From Rotaria macrura (taxonomy: Eukaryota > Rotifera > Eurotatoria > Philodinida > Philodinidae), in assembly GCA_900239685.1 (NCBI GenBank), contig OENT01000891.1:1-64000 (forward strand): a stretch of 64,000 nt of DNA, read 5' to 3'. Below are positions 13,275-24,837 of this stretch, one piece after another. Made by a program: the position numbers and the translations under genes. The notes under the pieces were generated by a model, which saw only the letters and a list, made by a program, of their open reading frames with translations, ran no database searches and had not been told where the DNA came from. How positions within the stretch are numbered: position 1 is the stretch's first letter; each line of letters begins with the position of its first letter.

Positions 13275-13537
13275 CACTCTAAAAAAATAGGTTTTTTACG
13301 GAACTCAAAAAGGATCCTCCCGCGGGCACACCAGAAGATTCTTTTGGGTTCATTATAGGACTTGAAAATGTTTTGTATTAAAGCTACGAAATCTTTTCAA
13401 GATTTAGGAAACCAGAAAGGTTTTGCAGCATACAAACCAAACCTTTTAAAGTTCCATGCTGAACCCAAAAAGATTCGTGCCGTGTGCCCAGGGGAAGATC
13501 CTTTTTGAGTTCCGTAAAAAACCTATTTTTTTGAGTG
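13275..13537. mobile_element. Short foldback element (263 bp)
   Basis: Terminal inverted repeats of about 40 bp, CACTCTAAAAAAATAGG on the left and CCTATTTTTTTGAGTG on the right, continue as CGGAACTCAAAAAGGATC and GATCCTTTTTGAGTTCCG. The inner part keeps partial symmetry (GAAGATTCTTTTGGGTTC against GAACCCAAAAAGATTC). No coding capacity, and no clear target duplication was found. Confidence 0.75.
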
Positions 13538-13789
13538 CATGGCGGTGATAAACAGATTACATACGCTAAATCAATATTTGATTAGAGCTCTTCAAAAGTA
13601 GATGCATCTAGTTAAACGATTAACAAATATAGCTGGTTTGGGCTAATGACCATCTTCTGCTTTTAATTAAAAGTGTGAGTGTGAGTCTTATTTTTACCAG
13701 CACGCACTCACGTGCACACTCTATAAGTTCGCACATTAAGAAAAATAGACGTACGCGGTAAGTTGGTAATGGAATGTTATTAATTGTAT

Positions 13790-15729
13790 GGTGAATCCAT
13801 GGAGTTCCAATTCGAACCAATTTTTTGGAAAGTGTTTTTTTCATTTCTTCGCCCCAGAACGGTGGTAGGTCGTCAAAAATCTCCTTCTATGAAAAAAATC
13901 CTATGCTTTAAGCCAAAACTTTCGAGTAACACACCGTTTTTTTGGAACATGCCTAAGTAAAAGAACGGGATTTATAAGACTCTTCTCTGTTTCAACCGGT
14001 TTTTATATAACTTTCAATCCCATCAACTTACATGTGGACCCTGATCCCAATGTGCATGAGCATTTCAGAAGTTTTGACAATCGGATTTTTCGCACCTGAG
14101 GTACCCCTCAGGGATGTGAAATTTTTCATTTCCTCTTCTCCAATTGAAATGTACATGGGTTCTTACAGTCAAGCCTTCTTATGGTAAATATCATAATTCT
14201 AATTGGCAAAACGGTATTAGCTGAGTAGCGCTGGGGAATTAATGTTATCAACCATGATAGCCATTCGAACAGTCATGTTTTTCCTGGACCAGCGCTGACG
14301 TAAAAAATGTGTTATCAAAGAACTTTTATAACGTAGAATTTGAAGTTATTTCAGATTATAATATAAAACAAACGAAAAATCATTGCTGAAACCTAGAAAT
14401 TCAGAATTTTGGGCTGTAATAAATAGGTTTTGAAATAATGCCCATCTTGTTCACTCGGAAGTCTATTGGGTCCGATGAGGAAACTCTCGCGTCACATGCA
14501 GTTTTTCATGCTCTATCTGATGGGACTATGAAAGAGACTGAAAAACTGCGAAAGTACATGAAAACCAGAAGTACGAATAAATTCGATGGTATTGTACCAT
14601 GCGATATACACCACAGCTATATCTCTGGCGGTCAAACCGAATGATATGACGCCTATCTTGTAGAGCTCATTGGATTGTACATTGGTGCAAAACTGATGGG
14701 TTCAAATTGTGTCTGATGGAGAATCATTCGACTTGAAATCCTACTGATCTCCCTATAAAATGTTCGAATTATATGTGAATGTGCGATCAGAGTCTCTGCA
14801 CGAGAACTAGCTTCAGTCATCCTCCTTTTAGCAATATGTAGAACTCGCTGAGCACTATAACAGAGATATTGTGCCATTTCATTTCACAACCCCAGATGTA
14901 CATGTGATGCGCGTCGGATGCTGCGATTTAATGGAATTTAGGCGTATTACTAGTTTTTCAATTTCTTCACAATTTTTCTTTTGTTTTATATTATAATCTG
15001 AAATAACTTCAAATTCTACGTTATAAAAGTTCTTTGATAACACATTTTTTACGTCAGCGCTGGTCCAGGAAAAACATGACTGTTCGAATGGCTATCATGG
15101 TTGATAACATTAATTCCCCAGCGCTACTCAGCTAATACCGTTTTGCCAATTAGAATTATGATATTTACCATAAGAAGGCTTGACTGTAAGAACCCATGTA
15201 CATTTCAATTGGAGAAGAGGAAAAGAAAAATTTCACATCCCTGAGGGGTACCTCAGGTGCGAAAAATCCGATTGTCAAAACTTCTGAAATGCTCATGCAC
15301 ATTGGGATCAGGGTCCACACGTAAGTTGATGGGATTGAAAGTTATATAAAAACCGGTTGAAGCAGAGAAGAGTCTTATAAATCCCATTCTTTTACATAGG
15401 CATTTTCCGAAAAAACGGTGTGTAACTCGAAAGTTTTGGCTTAAAGCATAGGATTTTTGTCACAAAAGGTGTTTCTTGGTATACTCGATTTTCGCGCCGA
15501 CGACTGTTTTTGCCAATTCCAACATCACTGAAAAAGTTTTTTTTCTTTCCACTTTAGAAAGAAAGAAAAGTTTTTCGGTGAAGTTGGAATTGGAAAAAAA
15601 AGTCGTCGACGAAAAAAATTGTCGGTGAAAATGGACTGAAGCGTTTTTTGACGACCTTCCACCGTTCTGGCACAAAAAAATGGAACAAAAACACTTTCCA
15701 AAAAGTAGTTGGAACCCCATGGATTCACC
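13790..15729. mobile_element. Large foldback element with ~0.6-kb inverted arms
   Basis: The left arm (about 13790-14383) and right arm (about 14968-15729) are near-identical inverted copies. Outer ends: GGTGAATCCATGG on the left, CCATGGATTCACC on the right. Inner ends include TTATATTATAATCTGAAATA and its complement. Shared internal landmarks include GCACCTGAGGTACCCCTCAG and GACTGTTCGAATGGCTATCA. The right arm is interrupted at about 15465-15648 by an extra segment that is itself palindromic (CCAATTCCAAC at 15517, GTTGGAATTGG at 15583). The centre (14384-14967) has small frames of 68 and 74 codons without recognisable transposase motifs, so the element appears non-autonomous. Class not determined; no target duplication was seen. 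Confidence 0.8.
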
Positions 15730-17486
15730 CTTTAGTCAATTCAATGTTGAGCATCGCTCCTGGTTAAATATTTTCAAAATATGTCGAACAATGTTAGAAA
15801 AAACTGAAAATATAGCTTATTGTGTAAGTTTCTCACCCTTGGTATTCGAAGTCTTGCAGATTTCGTAGTAAAAAAAATTAAAAAGAAGTTATGAAATGAT
15901 TTCATTAAATAACGGTTAGTTCGCACAGAGTTACGTGTGCACTCAAGTGTGTTTCTTTCCTTTGTTGTTAGCTTCGAAAGTAATCTCTTCCCACGTGAAA
16001 GAAATTCTTTTCGTTTCAAAACATACGATTACAAAAATGCGTGCACGGAAAAAACCCTCAGCAATAATCAGTTGGTTACCATTTCTAATCAATGAAACTC
16101 AACCGGTGACAAAAAGTCAACTTCCAAGATCATTTTTCAACACGATTCGATTTCATTGCAGATAAAAGTCAGAAAGACTGTTGGTGCCAATGTGATTGTT
16201 GACGGTATTTTTACCGACGCTCACATCTTTTGTTGATCCATTCAATCTGAAGCTTATATTAATTCTTCCTTTTTTATTTCTTCAGTGTCGTTGTAATTTC
16301 TGTATCCTCACTGATCACCAATCAATCGCTCGCTTAGCCATCAATCACACGAGAGAACAATGTGAAAGCCACCTGCAGATAACTTATTTTCGACCTGTTT
16401 GTATGTTCGATGTTGGGTGCGATTGAAACGAACAGGGAATTTTATTCAACATCACCTACCAGAGATCTTTCTTGAGTGCAACTTCCATAGCGATGCTACA
16501 TACATCAGCCATTAATGTATATTCATTCTTTCGCGATAAAGGCTAGATTAATGCGATGCCTAGTCCTACGAACAGAAAAAAAGAGGTCATGAGAATGTTT
16601 GCTTTCTTTATATCAGTGCTATCGTTATTTTATGAAATCGAATTGCAAACCAGACTAGTGATTAGTGCAGAAAGCAGAAAATGTCTTTTTCTTCGGTGAA
16701 TCAATAATCGAATTCCTTGTCTTTTTTACTTTTTGGAAGTGCATTAAAAATACATGCGAAATTCAGAAAGAACTCAGAACCTGAGGGTTAAAAAACTGGA
16801 TAGATGAAGCAAGATATCTCTTCCACCCACACTCACTCTCACACCTAGCACCACACTTAAAACTAATTTAATGTTGGCAACTATAGAATATTACATCGGT
16901 AACATGTGTGTATTATATTTTCAAGTCTTTTAGATAATTTTGCTATGAAAAACAATGAAAAGCATCAGATAAGCATAAACAATATGAATAAAAATAAACA
17001 AGAACGATGGGGGGGGGGGGGGGGGGAGCATTTTACTCGAACGAGTACAAGAAAGAAAGAAGGAATGAAAAGGGTTGGCACATCAATTTTGTAAAAAACA
17101 AAAGCAAACATAAATAATTCACTGAAACAGTGACCACTAAAGTTTTTTTTCCTTACAAAGTGCAACACCGAATTTTCAATGAAATAAAAACTAAAAGTAT
17201 AAATAAAATATGATTACTCCTTTTTGGTGTGAAAATTCCAAGTATTTTATAGCTAACGGATATTCAACTAATTCAACCCATCTATTTGCGCTTGAAACAA
17301 TATTTTCAATTCTTCTGGTAACAAGAAGAATGCATATTTGATTGAAAATATTTTAGTTGAACGGTTATTGGTAGAGTTTTTATGTGCTTACTCTATAACT
17401 AGACTGAAATTTAATCGGTTTTTTTCCAGTAGAATGTGATAAATGTTTGCATATTTAGCATAGCTTGTCGAAGAAACCATCTTTAA
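15730..17486. other. Unassigned; possible exons and an 18-G run
   Basis: Possible + strand exons follow good acceptors at about 16160 (TTGCAG) and 16285 (TTCTTCAG). The second opens a Cys-containing frame to 16426 (CRCNFCILTDHQS ... VCMFDVGCD), but no family was recognised. A homopolymer of 18 G lies at 17009-17026. The rest is AT-rich without support for genes. Confidence 0.35.
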
Positions 17487-19428
17487 TTAAGCGAAAAGTT
17501 CTTTAGGAGGATTAATACAATAATTGTTAATATCTGCAAAATCATAGTCGTTCAAAATTTCACTATCTAGTGTATTAAATCTTGTTTTTAATTCTTCCAT
17601 TTTGTCATCTACCGATTTCAATTTATCATTACTGGCTAATCCATGCTGGGTATCCATAAGATTTTTCATATACTGTTCGGCTTGAAGAAAATTATTATTA
17701 CTGAGAAATATTTCAATGTTCTTAATGCCATTTAGAATAGCTGTCGACAAAATTTTATCAATTTAATCTTCAAAATTTAAAAGAAAAATTTTTGTTTGTT
17801 CATCGATCAATTCCATCATATGATGACGATGGAGAACTACTCGGACTTTGTCAATATTTTCATTGATTTCTCTGATTTTATCTCTGTTGTCTTCCGTTCT
17901 TTCGATTTTTCTATCAAGCCAATGCGCATTAGCTTTGTTTTTTTCTATTAATTTTTTGAGAGAAAAGTGTAAATCGTCTTTGATCTTAGTTAAAAATGTG
18001 GAATCTGGTGAATTTTCAACAATATCATATAGATTTAGATCTGTATTCACATAGTCTTCCTTTGATATATAATCTATAACCTTCTTATAAGCTTCTCGAG
18101 AGCTTTTTGTAACGTCAATTCGACACTGACTGAATAAATTATGAAATCCATGATCTTTTAACACAGCCGTACAGAAACTATCTAACAGCCCAAAGCTTGC
18201 GCGATAATCAAGAAATGTTTTAATTCTTGGTTCCTACCAGAAATTTTACATACTTCGATTTGATTCTCAAGAAAACGATGATAATTAAAAAATTCTCGAT
18301 GCCAATATTCTATTTTGTTAGCTCCGCACAGAATTTCAAANCAAAAAATATTCCGAGCAATAAGGAGCCGCTTCATAAAGGGGAATAACTTCTCTATGAA
18401 GGTACACATCACTAATGGATTTGGCACTCAGTTTGTCTACATATCGTTAAGTTGGTAAAAAAGTCAATTTCTTATGATAGTTTATCAAGAGTCCAACGAA
18501 TCTGGCTTGAACTCAAGTTAATAAGTTACAAAAACACTCCAAGAAATATATAGTTTTCTGAAAAATGTTTTGCCAGTCAATACATTGCATTTCTAAAACG
18601 AAATATAAAGAGAAGAGATAATTTTAATGCTAATTGTACTCTAAAGTATAAAAGAGCTCACATGGAACAAGTTGAAGTAATATTATAATCTTCACATCCA
18701 GAATCACTCGACTGCCCCTCCCTCTCTCTACTCATTTGCCTTAACGTCGTTTATGGATGATCTCCTTTAACACAGCCGTACAGAAACTATCTAACAGCCC
18801 AAAGCTTGCGCGATAATCAAGAAATGTTTTAATTCTTGGTTCCTACCAGAAATTTTACATACTTCGATTTGATTCTCAAGAAAACGATGATAATTAAAAA
18901 ATTCTCGATGCCAATATTCTATTTTGTTAGCTCCGCACAGAATTTCAAAAACAAGCTGATATCTATCGAGTGAGGATAATTCTTGAAAATACATTTCTAA
19001 ATCTTCTGAGTATTGACCAAGATCACCTTCATCAATATTAGTTATATGCTTGAAATTTATCTCAATTTCTTTGTTCCGAAAATTACCATACCCTCCTATA
19101 TACTTTCTTAAATAGCCATTTATATCTGCTGCCATTTCAGTAACACGAAAGTGTCCTGTTTTTTCACAATTATTTATGTATATCAGTGCATTATTTGTTT
19201 CAATGGCATTCAACTTGTCGCTAAAATAACGTGTTTTCTTATGTTTCTCATATTCAACAAAGATTCTCTTCTTCTTTTCAAGAGTTTTCTGAAGTAATTC
19301 AAAACTACTGTGTCCTTTCTCGTTTAGAAAACCAATTTCGTTTTTAGAAATCAAATGAATTGAAGCCAATAATGAAATATAATTCTCATTGATTGATTCA
19401 AAATGATTTAAATCCTTCCTAAATTTTA
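17487..19428 (-). pseudogene. Disrupted helical (coiled-coil) protein of unknown family
   Basis: The minus-strand frame runs from 19428 (KFRKDLNHFESINENYISLL) through 18791. It continues after a frameshift around the LIIAQALGC/FGLLDSFC boundary (about 18185) to 17766. A single TAA (17763-17765) then interrupts it, and the same frame goes on to 17487 (ending NYCINPPKELFA). The sequence is Lys/Glu/Leu-rich and predicted mostly helical, for example KKLIEKNKANAHWLDRKIER. I do not recognise the family. The 5' side ends exactly at a Tc1/mariner terminus at the TA of 19427-19428, so the N-terminus was lost by insertion. The middle is complicated by a 184-bp direct duplication and an N. The frameshift lies in both copies, so it is not explained by the duplication alone. 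Confidence 0.6.
18157..18949. repeat. 184-bp direct duplication next to an ambiguous base
   Basis: 18157-18340 and 18766-18949 appear identical. Both run from TTTAACACAGCCGTACAG to GAATTTCAAA. The first copy stops exactly at the only N in the window (18341). The 424 bp between copies do not continue the coding frame. This pattern fits a scaffold join or haplotype mis-merge as well as a real insertion. Confidence 0.85.
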
Positions 19429-19920
19429 CAGTGGTGGCCAGAATGATAAGACCATCTTATCTCGATCTATTCTTTTAAATTTTTTTTTTGCCTCAAACAT
19501 TATATTTTTTTCCTAAATTTATGGAACTATGTAGAATCAAATATGCTCTTTCAGAATATGACGAGAAAACTTTATTAGTTCATATAGTTCTTATAACAAA
19601 AAAATTTCAAGAAAAAACATTTATATTTTGCTGGCCAACATTATAAGACCACTAGGTGTACATTCTGATTCTTTTTTGAATATTTTGTTAATATTTTCTG
19701 AAAGTTCCACCTTTGGATTTAAGACATCGTTTAATACGACGTAGCATAGAATTGACTAACTTCTGACAACGCATAGGACTTATGCCATGCCAAATATTTT
19801 GAATCATTTATTGTAATTCTGTAACGTTCTTCGGCCTCATTTTTTGTAATTCTTTATCGATGTAATCCCATAAATTCTCAATTGGATTGAGATCAGGAGA
19901 CGTAGCAGGTCATTTTAGAA
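19429..19920 (-). mobile_element. Tc1/mariner transposon fragment (transposase C-terminus)
   Basis: The end at 19429 starts CAGTGGTGGCCAGAATGATA, a typical Tc1-like terminal repeat, next to a TA target site (19427-19428). A second CTGGCCAACATTATAAGACC-type motif lies at 19631-19650. Minus-strand translation from 19915 gives WPATSPDLNPIENLWDYIDK, the conserved catalytic tail region of Tc1 transposases (SPDLNPIENLWD), and continues to a stop near 19675. One internal TAA interrupts it (LQ*MIQNIWHG). The upstream catalytic Asp region is missing: the element is cut by GT-rich telomere-like sequence at 19920. Not autonomous. Confidence 0.9.
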
Positions 19921-20010
19921 GGGTGTGGGTGTCGGTGTCGTTGTGTGTGTGGATAAAAGTTCACGGAAGACTCACGTCTACAACCCACCCCCAATCCCCA
20001 CCCACACCCT
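19920..20010. repeat. Interstitial telomere-like GT/CA tract
   Basis: GGGTGTGGGTGTCGGTGTCG at 19921 is followed about 50 bp later by CCCCACCCACACCCTC in the opposite orientation, so the two halves could pair. The unit resembles TGTGGG. The tract forms the broken edge of the Tc1 fragment. Confidence 0.65.
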
Positions 20011-21017
20011 CATAAACCCATGGTTTCATAAACTGTTCGACTGATGAACGTATAAAGGGTTCATCCCGTAGGATTAAGCCCTCGAAGGGTTTATAGGTGA
20101 ATTATTTAAGTGCAAGGGAAGGCCATTCCCCGGTTATTTTTTCAGTGTATGAATCCTGTGAATATGGTAACCCACACTGCCTCCAGATCCTGATCCCCAT
20201 CCCATCCTCCATTGTAATATAAGAATCGAAATGTATCTTCGTTTAGAATCCGACAATACATAGTATTTCACAGAAATTTAAAAGTTTGGTTTCATTTGGC
20301 ATTTCCAATCGGGATTAATTACCACCATGCGTAGGCAAAATTAATAAATATAGAAGTCTTTAAATATGGATTAAACTTAATTGAAACCTTTTTCTCTCTA
20401 GTTTGTCTTGGTAGGCTACGGTAGCGAATCAATTATTTTTCATAAAACAAATTTCAGTGTTTGTTTGTATTGACATTTCTCTTTCGATACTCTGTTAGTA
20501 GTGTAGATTTTAGAGAACGCAAATTTTTTCTACTTACTTCATCATTATTCAGCTTGATGTATTTTGAAAACAGTGTATTTTCGTTCAGATATCTTCAAAA
20601 ACTTTACCCTAGTATTCAAATAAAGGCAAAATATCATTTGAAAATTTGTTTTTCTTTGATAAAAAACATTCTTCTGTTCTTTTGGTGATGGAAGTATATA
20701 GAGAAAGAAGTGTTTATATAAAGGTAGTATGAAATTTCCATATAATTTCACATTTATAATAATAACAGAAACTCGAGCTGTTCTGATGAAAAAAAATGTA
20801 CTTTTTCTTGATTGGATTGGCGTAAGCCTCGTTTTTAATTCTGTAAATCTATGGGAAATTTGATCTATACGAAGTAAGTTTGAGTAATAAGCAAGTTATC
20901 TTTACTCATCAAGTGAGTTTTAGGTGCGCAGTAGTTATAATGTAACAGGGGTATTCTTTGTATCTTACTAGGAATTAATAATAAACAACATGATAATTCC
21001 TAGTATAGTAGTTTAGT
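20011..21017. other. Intergenic, nothing recognised
   Basis: AT-rich. Opposed open frames near 20461-20751 are low-complexity and lack motifs. Confidence 0.45.
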
Positions 21018-21089
21018 CAAGGGGGAAACAGCTGATTATTGATTAGATATGATTATCATATCTAATCAATAATCAGCTGTTCCCCCTTG
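21018..21089. mobile_element. 72-bp palindromic hAT-type MITE
   Basis: The element starts CAAGGGGGAAACAGCTGATT and ends AATCAGCTGTTCCCCCTTG. The two halves are almost perfectly complementary along the whole length (one A insertion). It is flanked by a perfect 8-bp direct repeat AGTTTAGT (21010-21017 and 21090-21097), the target duplication length of hAT elements. No internal sequence remains beyond the arms. Confidence 0.85.
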
Positions 21090-21468
21090 AGTTTAGTACA
21101 ATAAGGACAGTTCTGCATTCTTTTCTATGTTGACAACTATTGCAATCTTTTTAAAGTAGGAAGTGATCCACCCAAAAGGTCGTTGAAACATAAGATTGTT
21201 CATAGAATCTTATTTTCGACCTAGTCACCAGATCATTAATTGTTTCATGACGAACTATCGGATATGGATGTTAATTTTCTTTTGACATACAACTACCCGT
21301 AACCTATCTATAGATGATTGTTTTTTCTTTTTATATTTCTACACTGTAAACATGCCGCATGCGACGTCTATAGAATCAAGAAAGAAAGCGATAGGAAAAG
21401 AAGAATGAGAGAGTCAAAGAGAAAAAAACAAAACGGCACGTGCGATTCGATAGCAGACCTTATTATTG

Positions 21469-22225
21469 TAGGGATGCAACGGTGACGGTAACCGTAGTAA
21501 CGGCGTACCGTCACTGTTTCACCGGTCATCACGGGTCACCGCCACCGGTATCACCGGTCTTCACCGGTTTCAACGGTCTTCACCGGTCACTGTCACCGGT
21601 TTCAACGGTGGCCGTTACCGGTTTCACCAGGTATAGCTTCGGTAATAAGCCGAATTCTCTTCATAGTGTGTTTAGTTATCGAATAATGCATTAAAGTAAA
21701 CTCCACTCTGAGATTCTAGTTGCTACCTAAAAACTTAACCTAACACTATTAATACCGAGATTTAAAAATTTTGAGTGAGCTTTTTGAACTTTTCTTATAG
21801 ATCTATTGTAGGGATGTCACAACACCAATACTATTGGTGGCATTGGTATTGTTTTACTCCTAATGTATTGGAAAGAAACATTGAACACAATGCTATTCAT
21901 ATGCAAGTCAATTAAAACTTTTGAACATATTCATGTCGGATTCTCAATCTTTATTCACGAACACTTCAAATTTTATGCCTTATAGCTTGACTCACAGCCT
22001 ACTTTACTAGAAATTCTGATTGAAGGGAGGACTTCGCTATTGTTCGAACGCTAAGTAACTGGTTTCTAAAGAGCCTCTCACTCCCTATCAAGTGTAATAG
22101 TGAAAATGAGCTAAATATACACGCTGTACAAATGAAAGCGACCAATGCGACCGGTAAAAGAGGTAACAATGACCGGTGAAACGGTGACGGCATAACGGTG
22201 ACGAACCGTCACCGTTGCATCCCTA
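21469..22225. mobile_element. hAT-type MITE filled with ACCGGT repeats (757 bp)
   Basis: Terminal repeats are TAGGGATGCAACGGTGACGG on the left and CCGTCACCGTTGCATCCCTA on the right. The flanking 8-bp duplication is perfect: TATTATTG at 21461-21468 and 22226-22233. The first 160 bp and last 90 bp consist of degenerate CACCGGT/ACGGTGAC units in both orientations. The middle is AT-rich and contains a second TAGGGATGTCACAAC motif near 21811, possibly a nested or older end. No transposase frame, so non-autonomous. Confidence 0.9.
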
Positions 22226-22859
22226 TATTATTGCATGTGTGCAGCTACACGTTTCTTAAACAGAATGAATATGTCGTTGTACAACGCTTGAGCGTTGTCT
22301 CGTAATTAGTTTTTCAAACTTCTAGCTTAGGAGATAACATGGTTTACACGCCAAACATCTCCTGAAAAATGCTACTTTCCCAATAGATAAAGTTCACGGT
22401 AACAACTACAGGCTTTTATTCCTGAGAATCGAGATTGCTTGAAAATAAAAGGGCATACGTCGGATGAGCACCTGAATAGCGAAGTGAATATTAAAAAGGA
22501 CACCACCGGATAATGCCACAAAGCGGCCCCTTCTCATATCTCGATCTCAGTATGCTAGAAAGATAGTACGCACTTTTCTGCGTATACCAGTGTATTTTGT
22601 TTTTCCAAAACCTATCACGGAAAAAAATTTCTAGGTTGATTACTCTTTGTAAGCCATATATGTGCATTTTGAAACTTGGCTCTCGGACATTCCCGTCAAG
22701 TTAAGTATATACCAATAGCAAATGCTATACATCAGCACACCTTTAGGTGCTCTACAAACCAGTGTATAGACATTAACTATGACTTCTGCCGTTATATGCA
22801 AACGGCTAACTATTCAATTGTCGACGATTGAATGTTTAGCCATTTACATTTAATAAAAG
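22226..22859. other. Intergenic, nothing recognised
   Basis: No supported gene, stem or repeat. Confidence 0.4.
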
Positions 22860-24055
22860 AAGTCGTGGTTAGTTCCCTCTACTGAAAGGAGAGTCTTACG
22901 TCGAAATGAGTTAGTTACGTTTGTTCGGGAGTTTATCTGTTCGTTCTTTCGCACAGAACGAAGAAATGTTTTTTTGAGCTTTCAGAAAGGAGTTCATTGC
23001 TTCGGCTTGAACTCAGCCAATTCCATGGTACCATGATTGGGCGGTGGACCAATTTGATTTCGAGGGTGGCGAGTTCGTTCAAGTAGGTGTTTTTTCGATT
23101 GGGTGATCAACGAACAGGATTTGGACTAGGAGGAATTCAGGCAATCAGATGTTTTTCCGGCTGCGAAAGTGGGCAATAGTATTACACTGGTAACGAAAAT
23201 AGTCAATTTCTGAACCTCTGGGTTTCGGTTGTTTGCTGACTATTCGAAGGGTTCTGTTTTCATTCTAACGGTGTGTCTGCCATCTGATACCTTTTTCATG
23301 CGATATTTAGAAGAGAAATATCAACCATTGGTGTCTTCCTAGCTGTGAGGTAGAACCCATTCGATTGGTATCCATTTTCTCGTAGCCAACAGTGGGAGCG
23401 GTTAGGTAACTATTGTGGAAAAGATTCTTAGGAGCAGATAGTTTGGGTTTCTGCATTGGGGAATAGCTGGATTCACCGGGACGGAAATTGGTTACGTCTA
23501 TTGTCCGCTCTTTCAACTTCAATACTCATGAAAGGGAGCGATCCCTTGCTAGAGTACCGTCATCTTGGGGAGCGGCTAGCCGTGAGTGGCGCCCTGTAGG
23601 GGTGCCGAAGAACAACCAGTCGTTTGTTAGAATCTCAATAATGAATTTTCTTTCGATTTTTATTCAAGACACTCGAAAAATGTTGGGTGACTGGTGACGA
23701 CTTCTTTTATCTACCTGTGCATATTTCTTCAAATTTTGTCCGGCACTCACGATTCCAGTCGAGGGAGGCATATTCTTCGTATTGCCAATGGAAAACCGTG
23801 AACTTTGAGCTGTCGATCAGCATCAAAGACAAAGAACTGAATAGTAAATCAGTTGAGCTACGGAGCGGAGAACGTCATTCCCTATAAGGCTATGTATGTC
23901 CAGCCTTTTTGTCAATCCTGATGTTTTTTGTCACGCTGTAAAACCGATATGGGTGAACTGGGTTCATAGAAAAATTGCCTAGGAATTATCTCGGACTGCC
24001 TGAGTACTGTCTTAAATGTAAGAGGCTGTGTTGTCGTACTGCTGGAAGTGGACAT
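22860..24055 (-). pseudogene. Decayed gene of unknown family
   Basis: The minus strand holds a chain of gene-like frames with a richer, more GC-balanced codon mix than the neighbourhood. A 47-codon frame starts with ATG at 24055 (MSTSSSTTTQPLTFKTVLRQ) and stops at 23912. A frame follows across about 23810-23660 (STGIVSAGQNLKKYAQVDKR). Another runs about 23640-23307 with one TGA (TPTGRHSRLAAPQDDGTLAR, then KLKERTIDVTNFRPGESSYS). A polar frame at about 23290-23000 has two stops (ending GPPPNHGTMELAEFKPKQ). It is Ser/Pro/Lys-rich and probably disordered. I do not recognise it. Introns could explain some breaks, but the in-frame stops suggest decay. A retroelement gag-like origin is an alternative I cannot exclude. 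Confidence 0.4.
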
Positions 24056-24724
24056 GACATTGGGTAATCGTGAGGATTCGGTGGATGATGTGGGGTTCAG
24101 TTGATTTCAACAACTACAGTCTTATGAAAATAAAGTTACGTCGGCTTCGTCATTAATAAATTTTACCTATTCTCCTGTTCAATTTTTCAGTAATCATGAA
24201 AATGCACTACTTAAGTTTACGGCTGTTTTTTTTATGTTACCTTCTTAACGTTTCACTTTCTTTTAGAAAACTCTGTAAGCATCTATGTTGGCTATGCATC
24301 CTAAATAATAGGTTAGTAGCTTTGAAATTCTCGTATCTCAGTGTACTACGACATTTCCATAGTCATTATACTATTATTTGTCACTTATAAGCCCTATTGG
24401 TCGATAGATCTGTGATGGCTGTGGAAAGTAGAGAAAAGCAATCTGTCATACTGGTAGCCCATTATGTTCCTTTCTCCATAGCACTTCGATAGACGTTTGT
24501 CTAATTTCCGTCATATATAATTGTAGAGTACTGCATAAAAAGTATTCTGAGCTCAAAACGTATTTAGCTTACTAATTTATGAAGTATATAATGAAGACAT
24601 ATCGTTAACATTATTACTCTAATTGCAGCCATGCGATCCCGATTTGAGTTTTAATGCTGATCTAATTTTTACAAGAAATACGTACTTAGATATTATTCAG
24701 AGTGAAGTATGTAAATACCCAGTG

Positions 24725-24837
24725 AAAAATTTTCGCTGATTTTAATCGAATTATTCTGCAACAAAATCAAAATTATCAATCGATTTCAATTTTGATTTTG
24801 TTGCAGAATAATTCGATTAAAATCAGCGAAAATTTTT
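24725..24837. repeat. Perfect 50-bp inverted repeat (palindrome)
   Basis: Arms 24725-24774 and 24788-24837 are exact reverse complements (outer AAAAATTTTCGCTGATTTTA, inner CAACAAAATCAAAATT), with a 13-bp loop. The ends resemble CAGTGAAAAATTTTCGCTG and its complement. No clean target duplication was found; probably a minimal MITE. Confidence 0.85.

Noticed and set aside
14438-14877. Genes inside the large foldback element
   Set aside because: Two small opposed frames without motifs or splice support; no transposase signature.
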